A stretch of DNA of 9,005 nucleotides, taken from positions 1 through 9,005 of the forward strand of contig DAIEIZ010000066.1 in the NCBI GenBank assembly GCA_027351145.1. The letters run 5' to 3'. The notes below the pieces were generated by a model, which had not been told where the DNA came from, did not search any database, and saw nothing but the letters and a program-made list of their open reading frames with translations. Positions 1 to 6,153 of this stretch are shown piece by piece. The position numbers and the translations under genes are program-made. Origin of the DNA: Candidatus Moraniibacteriota bacterium (GTDB lineage Bacteria; Patescibacteriota; Minisyncoccia; Moranbacterales; UBA2206). The first letter of the stretch is position 1, and each line of letters begins with the position of its first letter.

Positions 1-27
1 TTCCAGGTTCGAATCCTGGTCCCGCAA
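1..27 (+). tRNA. 3' end of a tRNA, probably initiator tRNA-Met (partial)
   Basis: Only the T arm and the 3' acceptor strand are in the window. The T stem is CCAGG (3-7) with CCTGG (15-19), around the loop TTCGAAT (8-14). The acceptor strand is TCCCGCA (20-26) and the discriminator base is A27. The anticodon lies outside the window. An acceptor strand ending CCCGCA followed by A is typical of bacterial initiator tRNA, where A72 faces an unpaired C1, but this cannot be confirmed without the 5' half. CCA is not encoded; the next bases are CAA. Confidence 0.75.
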
Positions 28-43
28 CAAAATTCATGTGATA

Positions 44-63
44 TGCCTGCCTGCCGTTAGGCA
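44..63. repeat. Small GCCTGCC-type palindrome between tRNA genes
   Basis: The spacer between the first two tRNAs holds two and a half copies of the unit TGCC followed by an inverted TAGGCA. TGCCT (48-52) can pair with AGGCA (59-63) around a 6-base loop. It is GC-rich against an AT-rich spacer. It could be a degenerate dispersed palindromic repeat or part of tRNA processing. With one copy in view this cannot be settled. Confidence 0.3.
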
Positions 64-103
64 AGTAACAGACAGTATTTTTGTTTCGTGTTTCATGACT
101 TTG

Positions 104-177
104 GCCAGGATAGCTCAGCCGGTTAGAGCGCAGCACTCATAACGCTGAGGTCGTGAGTTCGAGTCTCACTCCTGGTA
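104..177 (+). tRNA. tRNA with CAT anticodon (elongator Met, or Ile2)
   Basis: A full cloverleaf folds by eye. The acceptor is GCCAGGA (104-110) with TCCTGGT (170-176), including a G-U pair at the end. The D stem is GCTC/GAGC (113-116, 126-129). The anticodon stem is CAGCA/CGCTG (131-135, 143-147), with one A-C mismatch at the loop. The loop CTCATAA (136-142) carries anticodon CAT at 138-140. The T stem is GTGAG/CTCAC around TTCGAGT, and the discriminator base is A177. CCA is not encoded. A CAT tRNA with a paired acceptor end is not an initiator; it is either elongator Met or Ile2, in which C34 is modified to lysidine. The sequence seen does not decide between them, and Met is the more likely label. 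Confidence 0.93.
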
Positions 178-221
178 CAAAAACATACAACATGCAACAA
201 TCAATAATTATTACATGAATT

Positions 222-295
222 GGGGGCGTAGCTCAGTTGGTTAGAGCGACTGCCTGTCACGCAGTAGGTCACCGGTTCGAGTCCGGCCGTCCCCG
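222..295 (+). tRNA. tRNA-Asp (GTC)
   Basis: The cloverleaf is clear. The acceptor is GGGGGCG (222-228) with CGTCCCC (288-294), with one G-U pair. The D stem is GCTC/GAGC and the anticodon stem is ACTGC/GCAGT (249-253, 261-265). The loop CTGTCAC has anticodon GTC (256-258). The T arm is ACCGG, TTCGAGT, CCGGC. The discriminator G295 is the expected identity base for tRNA-Asp. CCA is not encoded. It is the last tRNA before the terminator and the start of the defence genes, so its 3' end is a plausible island boundary. Confidence 0.95.
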
Positions 296-339
296 CACAC
301 TACATTTAGTATCGTGCAAGACCGATTGTCTAATGCTTG

Positions 340-368
340 AGCCATTTTTCCAAAATGGCTTTTTGTTT
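340..368 (+). terminator. Rho-independent terminator after the tRNA cluster
   Basis: A perfect 9-bp stem, AGCCATTTT (340-348) with AAAATGGCT (352-360), closes a 3-base loop TCC. It is followed directly by TTTTGTTTG. It ends the tRNA transcript and separates it from the restriction-modification operon. The rest of 296-488 contains this terminator and the promoter at 454-482; nothing else is seen. Confidence 0.88.
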
Positions 369-453
369 GTATTTCATCCACTGCTTAAAAAGCCTTGGAA
401 AATGTATATATCAAATAAATAAAAACAGTAGGGCTTGGTCTGTAATTAAAAAA

Positions 454-482
454 TTGACAAGAATTAGCATCCAAAGTAGACT
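454..482 (+). promoter_or_regulatory. Sigma-70 type promoter of the hsd operon
   Basis: A perfect -35 box TTGACA (454-459) is followed by a 17-base spacer and the -10 box TAGACT (477-482), four of six consensus bases. Transcription would begin about seven bases downstream, at or next to A489, which is the first base of the hsdS start codon. No Shine-Dalgarno sequence lies before that ATG, which fits a leaderless mRNA. This is the only convincing promoter upstream of the genes from 489 to 6669. Confidence 0.6.
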
Positions 483-488
483 GGGTTT

Positions 489-1064
489 ATGGAAACTAGA
501 AAATATCTAAAAGATATTGCAGAAGTGATTGCCGGCTACTCTTTTCGGACTGCATTGCGAGGCAAAGAGAATGCCTCGCTTTTCGTGCTTCAAGCCAAAA
601 ATATTTTGGAAAATTCAATCGTTGATGAGGAGAACTTGGATGGCATAGATTTTGAAAATTATCGTTCAAAAGCGGTTGTGAAAAAAAATGATGTGGTGGT
701 TTCTTCGCGCGGGAGTTTTCGCGCCGGATTTGTAAGTTCGGCATCCAAGAATACAATCACTGCTTCATCGGTCTATATTTTACGGTTGAAAGATAAGGAT
801 GTTCAACCGGAATATTTGGCGATTTATCTGAATTCAATCGAGGGACAAAAGCAACTCATTGAAAGTTCGACCGGTGCAGCCATAAAAGCAATTCGAAAAA
901 ACGATCTGGAAAATATATTTATCGTTGTGCCAAACACTGAAAAGCAGGAAAAAATAATCGGAATATATCATACCAACAAAAAATTGCAAAGAGCCTTGTC
1001 GGAAAAGATAAATCTCATAAACAATGTTAGCGAAGTAGCTATAAATAAATTATTAAAAAACTAA
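489..1064 (+). CDS. hsdS: Half-length Type I restriction specificity subunit (single target-recognition domain)
   Basis: This 191-residue protein resembles one half of HsdS, the subunit that chooses the DNA sequence methylated and cut by a Type I enzyme. Residues about 5-145 form one target-recognition domain; it has the pattern of a TRD, with the typical end seen here as AIKAIRKNDLENIFIVVP at about 131-148. Residues about 150-190 are a charged, probably coiled-coil helix of the conserved spacer type (EKQEKII onward). A normal HsdS has two such units, about 370-450 residues. The gene ends cleanly in TAA five bases before hsdM and shows no decay, so a functional half subunit acting as a dimer, or paired with the full HsdS at 5042, is as likely as a remnant. 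An in-frame 8-A run lies at 681-688. The start is set by the promoter, which puts +1 on this ATG. Confidence 0.82.
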   Translation: METRKYLKDIAEVIAGYSFRTALRGKENASLFVLQAKNILENSIVDEENLDGIDFENYRSKAVVKKNDVVVSSRGSFRAGFVSSASKNTITASSVYILRLKDKDVQPEYLAIYLNSIEGQKQLIESSTGAAIKAIRKNDLENIFIVVPNTEKQEKIIGIYHTNKKLQRALSEKINLINNVSEVAINKLLKN

Positions 1065-1069
1065 AAACT

Positions 1070-2587
1070 ATGAACGCAGTCAGAAAATACACACAAGAAG
1101 AGCTTAATAAAATTCTTTGGTCTGCGGCTGATTCTTCAAGGAGCAGTGTGGATGCTGGCGTATATAAGGACTACGCGCTGGTGATGCTTTTTTTCAAATA
1201 CCTCGGCGACCTTTCAAAAAAAAGATACGAAGAATACAAAAAACGATTTGGCAATAACGAAAAACGCATCGAAGAAAAAATGAAACTCGATCGTTTCTAT
1301 CTGCCACCGAAAGCTTCCTTTGATTATATCTATAGCATCATTGAGCAGGACAATATTGGTGAAGAAATCAACAAGGCTTTGCATAAAATCGAAGATGCCA
1401 ACAAGGAAAAACTTGAAGGAGTTTTCAGCGTGGATTTCAATTCCGAATCAATTTTGGGAAAACTCGATCAGAGAAACAAAATGCTCCGCCATTTGATCCA
1501 TGATTTCTACAAGATCGATCTCTCCGACGCGGGTGATGACATCATCGGGAATGCCTATATGTATATGATCGAACGCTTCGGAGCCGACGCGGGGAAAAAA
1601 GCCGGAGAATTTTTCACGATCACCGCAGTGGCCAAATTGTTGGCAAAACTCGTGCAGCCGAAAGCGGGCGCAAGAATATGCGATCCTTGCTGTGGAAGCG
1701 CGAACTTGCTTTTGCTGGCTGGTGAAGAAGTGGAAAAACAAGGTTCGGAAAACTACGCTCTCTATGGACAGGAATCAACCGGTTCAACTTATCAGCTGGC
1801 GCGTATGAACATTTTTTTACACGGCAAAGATTCAGCCATGCTCGAGTGGGGCGATACTTTGAATAATCCGCTTCTAGTTGAGAATGATGACTTGATGAGG
1901 TTTGACTCGATCGTGGCAAATCCTCCATTTTCCCTGAAAAAATGGGGCGCGGAAAACGCCGAAGCGGATAAGTATAAAAGATTTTGGCGCGGAGTGCCGC
2001 CGAAAGACAAAGGTGATTTCGCGTTCATCTCTCATATGGTTGAAACCGCCAAACCAAAAACTGGACGCGTGGCAGTGATCGTGCCTCATGGCGTGCTGTT
2101 TCGAGGCGGCGCGGAAGGAAAAATCCGCGAGCAACTGCTCAAGGAAAATATCATCGACGCCGTGATCGGACTTCCAGCCGGACTTTTCCAAACAACCGGC
2201 ATTCCGGTGGCAATTCTCATTATCGATCGTTCACGCGAGAAAGGTGGAGCGAATGAAAAAAAGAAGGACGTGCTTTTCATTGAAGCTTCCAAAGAATTCA
2301 AACCCGGAAAAGCGCAAAACACGCTCACGGAGGAAAACATCGAGAAGATTTATAACACCTACGCCAAGCGTAAGGAAATCGAAAAGTTTTCTCGCAAGGT
2401 AGATTTCAAAGAGATTGAGGAAAATGATTTCAATCTCAATATTACCCGCTATGTGGACACTTTTGAGGAAGAAGCGCCGATTGACATTCAGACAAATCTC
2501 AAAGAACTGGCAAAGCTGGAACCGGAAATTAAAAAATTGGAAAAACAGATGGATGAATATCTGAAAGAATTAAATATTAAGAAATAA
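1070..2587 (+). CDS. hsdM: Type I restriction-modification DNA methyltransferase subunit HsdM
   Basis: HsdM transfers a methyl group from S-adenosylmethionine to adenine N6 in the HsdS target, as an M2S1 complex. At 505 residues it has the usual length. Residues about 7-150 are the helical HsdM N-terminal domain. The N6-adenine methyltransferase domain follows: GEFFT at 179-183, motif I DPCCGSANLL at 205-214, and catalytic motif IV NPPF at 284-287. Motif I reads GSA where relatives commonly have GSG, a mild departure. The last about 30 residues are a charged helix containing IKKLEKQMDEY, and its coding sequence is repeated twice downstream. It lies five bases after the half hsdS and four before the KilA-N gene. 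There is no Shine-Dalgarno sequence. The middle of the gene is clearly more GC-rich than the genes at 4384-6669. Confidence 0.97.
   Translation: MNAVRKYTQEELNKILWSAADSSRSSVDAGVYKDYALVMLFFKYLGDLSKKRYEEYKKRFGNNEKRIEEKMKLDRFYLPPKASFDYIYSIIEQDNIGEEINKALHKIEDANKEKLEGVFSVDFNSESILGKLDQRNKMLRHLIHDFYKIDLSDAGDDIIGNAYMYMIERFGADAGKKAGEFFTITAVAKLLAKLVQPKAGARICDPCCGSANLLLLAGEEVEKQGSENYALYGQESTGSTYQLARMNIFLHGKDSAMLEWGDTLNNPLLVENDDLMRFDSIVANPPFSLKKWGAENAEADKYKRFWRGVPPKDKGDFAFISHMVETAKPKTGRVAVIVPHGVLFRGGAEGKIREQLLKENIIDAVIGLPAGLFQTTGIPVAILIIDRSREKGGANEKKKDVLFIEASKEFKPGKAQNTLTEENIEKIYNTYAKRKEIEKFSRKVDFKEIEENDFNLNITRYVDTFEEEAPIDIQTNLKELAKLEPEIKKLEKQMDEYLKELNIKK
2527..2560 (+). repeat. hsdM tail repeat, copy A (native, in hsdM)
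   Basis: This is the original position of a repeat coding for IKKLEKQMDEY near the HsdM C-terminus. It is identical over 34 bases to 3404-3437. A 21-base core (2532-2552) is identical in all three copies. After the identity ends, copies A and B stay similar at the protein level (LKELNIKK against LRDLKIKK) down to the stop codon. Confidence 0.95.
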
Positions 2588-2591
2588 AAAC

Positions 2592-3464
2592 ATGAAAAAT
2601 AAAAAAATTGAAATCGGAAGTCAGCTAATAACCGTGAATTTGTCGGAAAGAGAGAATGATTATATTTCACTAACCGATATAGCGAGATTTAAGGATACTG
2701 AGGCCACAGGAATAGTTATTGCTAATTGGCTTTCAAGGAAATATACAATCCAATTTATAGGTGCTTGGGAGCAACTGCATAATCCTAATTTTAATGTTAT
2801 CGAATTCAATAACATTAAAAATGAGGCTGGTTCAAACGGTTTTATAGTATCTTCCTCTCGCTGGATAAAAAGGACTAACGCCATAGGTATTCGGTCTTCG
2901 GTCGGCCGCTATGGCGGTGGAACTTTTGCCCACAAAGATATTGCCTTTGAATTTGCCACCTGGATTTCGCCGGAATTCAAGCTCTATCTGATCAAGGAAT
3001 TCCAGCGGCTCAAAATTGAAGAAAGTGAGCGGTTGGTTCTCGGCTGGGACGCTAAAAGGATGCTTACCAAAATCAACTATAAAATTCACACTGACGCAAT
3101 CAAAGATAATATTATTTTTCCGCAAAAATTATCCGGAAAAATGGCAGATATTACGTATGCCAATGAAGCTGATGTTTTGAATGTGGCGCTTTTTGGAATG
3201 ACGGCGAAACAATGGAAAGAAAAGAATAAAAATAGAAGTGGAAATATGCGGGATTATGCCGATGTGACGCAATTGGTGTGTTTGGCCAATCTGGAAGGTT
3301 TGAATGCTGAATTTATTAGAGCTGGTCTTTCTCAAAAAGAACGTCTTTTGAAATTGAACGCCAGCGCGATTGCGCAGATGAAATCATTGATCGGAAGTGT
3401 GGGAATTAAAAAATTGGAAAAACAGATGGATGAATATTTGCGGGATTTGAAAATTAAAAAATAA
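2592..3464 (+). CDS. KilA-N domain protein with an HsdM-type C-terminal tail
   Basis: The 290-residue protein carries a KilA-N domain, a DNA-binding module common in phages, large DNA viruses and bacterial accessory loci. Visible parts are SLTDIAR (26-32), the NPNFN...NEAG segment (64-80), and the core GRYGGGTFAHKDIAFEFATW (106-125) followed by SPEFKLYLIKEFQRL. The C-terminal half (about 150-268) resembles family members whose natural end is near NASAIAQMKSLI. After that end, residues 272-290 match the HsdM C-terminus, giving a protein that appears fused to the last helix of HsdM. The gene starts four bases after hsdM with no Shine-Dalgarno sequence. A regulatory or effector role beside the restriction system is inferred; no catalytic motif is seen. 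The tail might let it dock where HsdM's own C-terminal helix binds. Confidence 0.88.
   Translation: MKNKKIEIGSQLITVNLSERENDYISLTDIARFKDTEATGIVIANWLSRKYTIQFIGAWEQLHNPNFNVIEFNNIKNEAGSNGFIVSSSRWIKRTNAIGIRSSVGRYGGGTFAHKDIAFEFATWISPEFKLYLIKEFQRLKIEESERLVLGWDAKRMLTKINYKIHTDAIKDNIIFPQKLSGKMADITYANEADVLNVALFGMTAKQWKEKNKNRSGNMRDYADVTQLVCLANLEGLNAEFIRAGLSQKERLLKLNASAIAQMKSLIGSVGIKKLEKQMDEYLRDLKIKK
2789..2820. repeat. 32-base palindrome inside the KilA-N coding region
   Basis: TTTTAATGTTAT (2789-2800) is the exact reverse complement of ATAACATTAAAA (2809-2820). The 8-base centre CGAATTCA contains the palindrome GAATTC. The whole 32 bases form a two-fold symmetric site with a single mismatched pair (C2801/A2808). 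It codes for residues around FNVIEFNNIK in the N-terminal domain. Confidence 0.9.
3404..3437 (+). repeat. hsdM tail repeat, copy B (fused to the KilA-N gene)
   Basis: Thirty-four bases are identical to 2527-2560 and read in the same frame, so the KilA-N protein ends with IKKLEKQMDEYLRDLKIKK, nearly the same end as HsdM. The DNA identity is confined to this block, while the rest of the two genes is unrelated. Confidence 0.95.
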
Positions 3465-3474
3465 GAATAAAATT

Positions 3475-4305
3475 ATGACAAAAACAAACAATGAATTAGT
3501 CGCGATTTTTGAAGAACATCCGGTGCGGAGGCATTGGGACGCGAAACAAGAAAAATGGTATTTTTCAGTGGTGGATATTATTGCAATATTAACCCAAAGC
3601 GCTGACCCTAGAAACTACTGGAAAGTGCTGAAAAATCGCTTGAATAAAGAAGGATCCGAGGTGGTTACAAAATGTAACCGACTGAAAATGCAGGCTTCAG
3701 ATGGAAAATATTATTTTACTGACGCAGGAGATATAGAAATGATCTTCCGCCTGGTTCAGTCTGTGCCATCGCCAAAAGCGGAACCGCTCAAGCTCTGGCT
3801 AGCCAAAACAGGCTATGAGAGAATGCAGGAAACTATCGATCCGGAATTGGCAGTGAGTCGCGGTCGCAAAACTTGGGTGCAAATGGGCAGAAGCAAAAAA
3901 TGGATCGAGCAAAGAATGCTGGGCGTGGAAACACGAAATAAACTCACTGACTATTGGGCGGATCATGGAATCTCCAAAAGCGACGAATTTGCCAAGCTGA
4001 CAAATATTATTCATCAAGAATGGAGCGATCTATCAGTCAAAAGCCATAAAAATTTGAAAGAGTTGAAACAACATAATTTGCGCGACCACATGAGCGAAGC
4101 GGAATTGATTTTCACAGCTCTCGCTGAACTTTCCACCAGGCAAATTTCTGAAACTGAAAAAGCCGAAGGATATGCTCCAAATGAATCATGCGCCAAAAGA
4201 GGCGGAAAAATTTCCGGCGACGCTAGGAAAAAGTTGGAAGAGCAGACAGGAAAGAAAATTGTGAATGGCGGGAATTATTTGACGCAAAAAAGGATTAAAA
4301 ATTGA
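3475..4305 (+). CDS. Bro-N / DinD-like protein
   Basis: The 276-residue protein begins with a Bro-N (phage antirepressor type) DNA-binding domain, about residues 8-115: VRRHWDAKQEKWYFSVVDII, then YWKVLKNRL (48-56), LKMQASDGKYYFTD (70-83) and the ending PEPLKLWLA-like segment (PLKLWLAKTGYERM, 104-117). The C-terminal region (about 150-262) resembles bacterial DinD, with LKQHNLRDHMSEAELIFTALA and a late KRGGKISGDARKKLEE segment. DinD in E. coli is SOS-induced and acts on RecA filaments; whether that activity exists here is unknown. Ten bases separate it from the KilA-N gene. It stops at TGA 4303-4305. It is followed by a remnant of hsdM. Possible roles are transcriptional control of the locus or sensing DNA damage caused by restriction; both are inference. 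Confidence 0.85.
   Translation: MTKTNNELVAIFEEHPVRRHWDAKQEKWYFSVVDIIAILTQSADPRNYWKVLKNRLNKEGSEVVTKCNRLKMQASDGKYYFTDAGDIEMIFRLVQSVPSPKAEPLKLWLAKTGYERMQETIDPELAVSRGRKTWVQMGRSKKWIEQRMLGVETRNKLTDYWADHGISKSDEFAKLTNIIHQEWSDLSVKSHKNLKELKQHNLRDHMSEAELIFTALAELSTRQISETEKAEGYAPNESCAKRGGKISGDARKKLEEQTGKKIVNGGNYLTQKRIKN
3663..3679. repeat. Hairpin palindrome inside the Bro-N coding region
   Basis: GGTTACA (3663-3669) and TGTAACC (3673-3679) are perfect inverted repeats around the loop AAA. They code for VTKCN at about residues 64-68, just before LKMQASDGK. The design (arms meeting at A-AAA-T) is the same as the palindrome at 7022-7046 in the RhuM-Fic gene. Confidence 0.85.
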
Positions 4306-4313
4306 AAAAATAA

Positions 4314-4373
4314 AATCCAGCAGAGCTAGAACTGGAAATCGAAAAATTGGAAAAACAGATGGTTAATTATTAA
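4314..4373 (+). pseudogene. Free remnant of an hsdM 3' end (tail repeat, copy C)
   Basis: Between the Bro gene and the protease gene lies a short frame with no start codon that reads NPAELELEIEKLEKQMVNY and then TAA. Its last 17 residues align with AKLEPEIKKLEKQMDEY of HsdM. Over 51 bases (4320-4370 against 2510-2560) I count 43 matches by hand, with 21 consecutive identical bases (4342-4362). It is more diverged than copy B and extends further upstream into hsdM sequence than copy B does, so it is not simply a copy of B. It probably marks the former end of an hsdM gene or the scar of a gene insertion. It is unlikely to be translated. Confidence 0.85.
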
Positions 4374-4383
4374 ATTTAATAAA

Positions 4384-5031
4384 ATGGATAATAACAAGCT
4401 ACTAAACAGTGTTAGAAGTATTGGAATAATTAAGCCAGCATTTGATTTTAATACTCAAAATTTTTTACCTGCACAGCTAAGTATTTTAGGAACAGGTTTT
4501 TGGGTTGGGGAGGGTGTTTTTGTGACTTGCGCTCATGTCGTCCAAAATCTATTGTCGGGACCGATTGAACTAGTTGGTGCTTTAGTAGTTGGTGGCAATA
4601 GACAACCTTATCTCAAAGCATCTGTTTCTATATTGGATTTGGAACACGATCTCGCTGTGCTACAAGTAGCAGATAAGGATTTTCACAATACTCAGAAAGA
4701 ATTTTGTTTAAATGTGAGTAATAAAAAAGAAGAAATTGGAGTTGAGATTAGATTTGCTGGTTATCCGTTAGGCAATCACTTATTAAATGAACAACACACG
4801 CCCATATTTTCAAAAGGTGTTATAGCGCATGCTGGATCTTCAGTTAATAAACTCAGAAAAGAAATTAAAATATCAGGATCGGTAGAAGGTGGATTTAGTG
4901 GATCGCCAGTAGTCGATGCTGAAAATTTTGTTATCGGAGTTGTTTCTAATCATCCCCAACAAACAAAAAATATTTTCAATATAATTTCATGGGAACATGT
5001 CGAAAAAATTATAGCATTGGAAAAATCTTAA
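4384..5031 (+). CDS. Cytoplasmic trypsin-like serine protease
   Basis: The 215-residue protein has the full catalytic triad of the chymotrypsin/HtrA fold: His51 in GVFVTCAHVV, Asp89 in DLEHDLAVL and the nucleophile Ser172 in GGFSGSPVV. Almost the whole chain is protease domain. There is no signal peptide, no transmembrane segment and no PDZ domain, so it differs from periplasmic DegP-type enzymes and should act inside the cell. Trypsin-like domains occur as effectors in several bacterial immune systems, which fits its place between the Bro gene and hsdS. Its target is unknown. It is visibly more AT-rich than hsdM. It starts 78 bases after the Bro gene, just past the hsdM remnant, without a Shine-Dalgarno sequence, and ends 10 bases before hsdS. 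Confidence 0.88.
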   Translation: MDNNKLLNSVRSIGIIKPAFDFNTQNFLPAQLSILGTGFWVGEGVFVTCAHVVQNLLSGPIELVGALVVGGNRQPYLKASVSILDLEHDLAVLQVADKDFHNTQKEFCLNVSNKKEEIGVEIRFAGYPLGNHLLNEQHTPIFSKGVIAHAGSSVNKLRKEIKISGSVEGGFSGSPVVDAENFVIGVVSNHPQQTKNIFNIISWEHVEKIIALEKS

Positions 5032-5041
5032 GGATTGTTTT

Positions 5042-6148
5042 ATGACAAATAATAAATCACAAAAAAATATTCCTGTTGGATGGAAGGAAGTAAAACTTGG
5101 CGATGTTTTGAGGGTTGGCAGTGGAAAAGATTACAAACATCTTAATGGTGGCAATATTCCTGTTTTTGGCACGGGAGGATATATGTTATCAGTGGATACT
5201 CCTCTATATTCAGGAGAAACTGTCTTTATTGGCAGAAAAGGAACCATTGATAAGCCATTCTATTTTAAGGGTGATTTTTGGACAGTTGATACTTTGTTTT
5301 ACACATATGATTTTTATGAAACTACTGCAAGATATGTCAATCTAATTTTTCAAAAAATTAATTGGAAAGAATATAACGAGGCTTCTGGAGTTCCAAGTCT
5401 TTCAAAGTCAACAATAGAAAAAATAAAATTTATCTTTCCCTCACTACAAGAACAAAAACGCATCGTTTCCGTTCTTGAAACTTGGGATTTTGCGATTGAA
5501 AAATTGGAAAAGAAAATTAAGATCAAGAAAAATATCAAAAAAGGTTTAATGCAAAATCTTTTGACTGGAAAAGTGCGTCTGGCGGGATTTAATGAAAAAT
5601 GGGAAACCCATGAACTAGGCGAGCTTTTAGATTATGAGCAACCAACTCAATACATTGTCAAAACGACTGACTATAATAACGCGCATGAAGTTCCAGTGTT
5701 GACGGCGAATAAGGCATTTATTTTGGGATATACAAATGAAACTAGTGGAATTTATAAAAAACATCCGGTAATAATTTTTGATGATTTTACAGTGGACAAC
5801 AAATTTGTCGATTTTGAGTTTAAGGTGAAATCTTCTGCTATCAAGATACTGAGTGCAAAAAATAAAAATATAAATCTAAAATTTGTTTTTGGAAAAATGC
5901 AATTGATAAATTTCGTCGTCGGTCAGCATAAGCGACATTATTTATCAGAATATCAATACATAACCATAGGCATGCCTAAAATAGAAGAACAAAACGTTAT
6001 AGAAAAAATCCTGACAACTTCCGATGGAGAAATAAAATCACTCGAGGAAAAACTCACAATATTAAAAGAACAGAAAAAATATTTATTGAATAATTTAATT
6101 ACCGGACAAATCCGAGTTCCTAGAAAATTATTAATTAATGCAAAATAA
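5042..6148 (+). CDS. hsdS: Type I restriction specificity subunit HsdS (two target-recognition domains)
   Basis: The 368-residue protein has the classical HsdS layout. TRD1 spans about residues 11-130 (IPVGWKEVKLGDVL at the start, SGVPSLSKSTIEKIKF at its end). The first conserved helix, about 135-180, contains LQEQKRIVSVLETWD and KKGLMQNLLTGKVRL. TRD2 spans about 185-315, and the second helix about 315-357 contains EEQNVIEKIL and KKYLLNNLITGQIR. The two near-identical helix endings show the internal duplication. Together with HsdM it should form the active methyltransferase, TRD1 and TRD2 each reading half of a split target. AAGGA at 5031-5035 is one of the few Shine-Dalgarno-like sequences in the window. 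The gene follows the protease by 10 bases and precedes the NYN gene by five. Confidence 0.96.
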   Translation: MTNNKSQKNIPVGWKEVKLGDVLRVGSGKDYKHLNGGNIPVFGTGGYMLSVDTPLYSGETVFIGRKGTIDKPFYFKGDFWTVDTLFYTYDFYETTARYVNLIFQKINWKEYNEASGVPSLSKSTIEKIKFIFPSLQEQKRIVSVLETWDFAIEKLEKKIKIKKNIKKGLMQNLLTGKVRLAGFNEKWETHELGELLDYEQPTQYIVKTTDYNNAHEVPVLTANKAFILGYTNETSGIYKKHPVIIFDDFTVDNKFVDFEFKVKSSAIKILSAKNKNINLKFVFGKMQLINFVVGQHKRHYLSEYQYITIGMPKIEEQNVIEKILTTSDGEIKSLEEKLTILKEQKKYLLNNLITGQIRVPRKLLINAK

Positions 6149-6153
6149 AATAT

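Noticed and set aside
237..422. Short open frame over tRNA-Asp and the terminator
   Set aside because: It starts inside the tRNA gene and crosses the terminator hairpin; the product has no recognisable pattern.
681..688. Eight-A run in the half hsdS as a phase-variation tract
   Set aside because: The run is short and such runs are common in this AT-rich sequence; the gene is in frame on both sides.
4303..4328. TGA at the end of the Bro gene as a sense (Gly) codon, as in some Candidate Phyla Radiation lineages
   Set aside because: Reading through adds only a few unremarkable residues before TAG, and no other gene contains an in-frame TGA, so the standard code explains everything.
2527..4370. 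The three tail repeats as a CRISPR array
   Set aside because: The copies are 800-900 bases apart with whole genes between them, and they are coding and diverged.
5494..5520. A fourth hsdM-tail copy inside the second hsdS (shared GAAAAATTGGAAAA)
   Set aside because: The match is only 14 bases and lies in the conserved HsdS helix at its expected place, so it is ordinary coding sequence for a lysine- and glutamate-rich helix.
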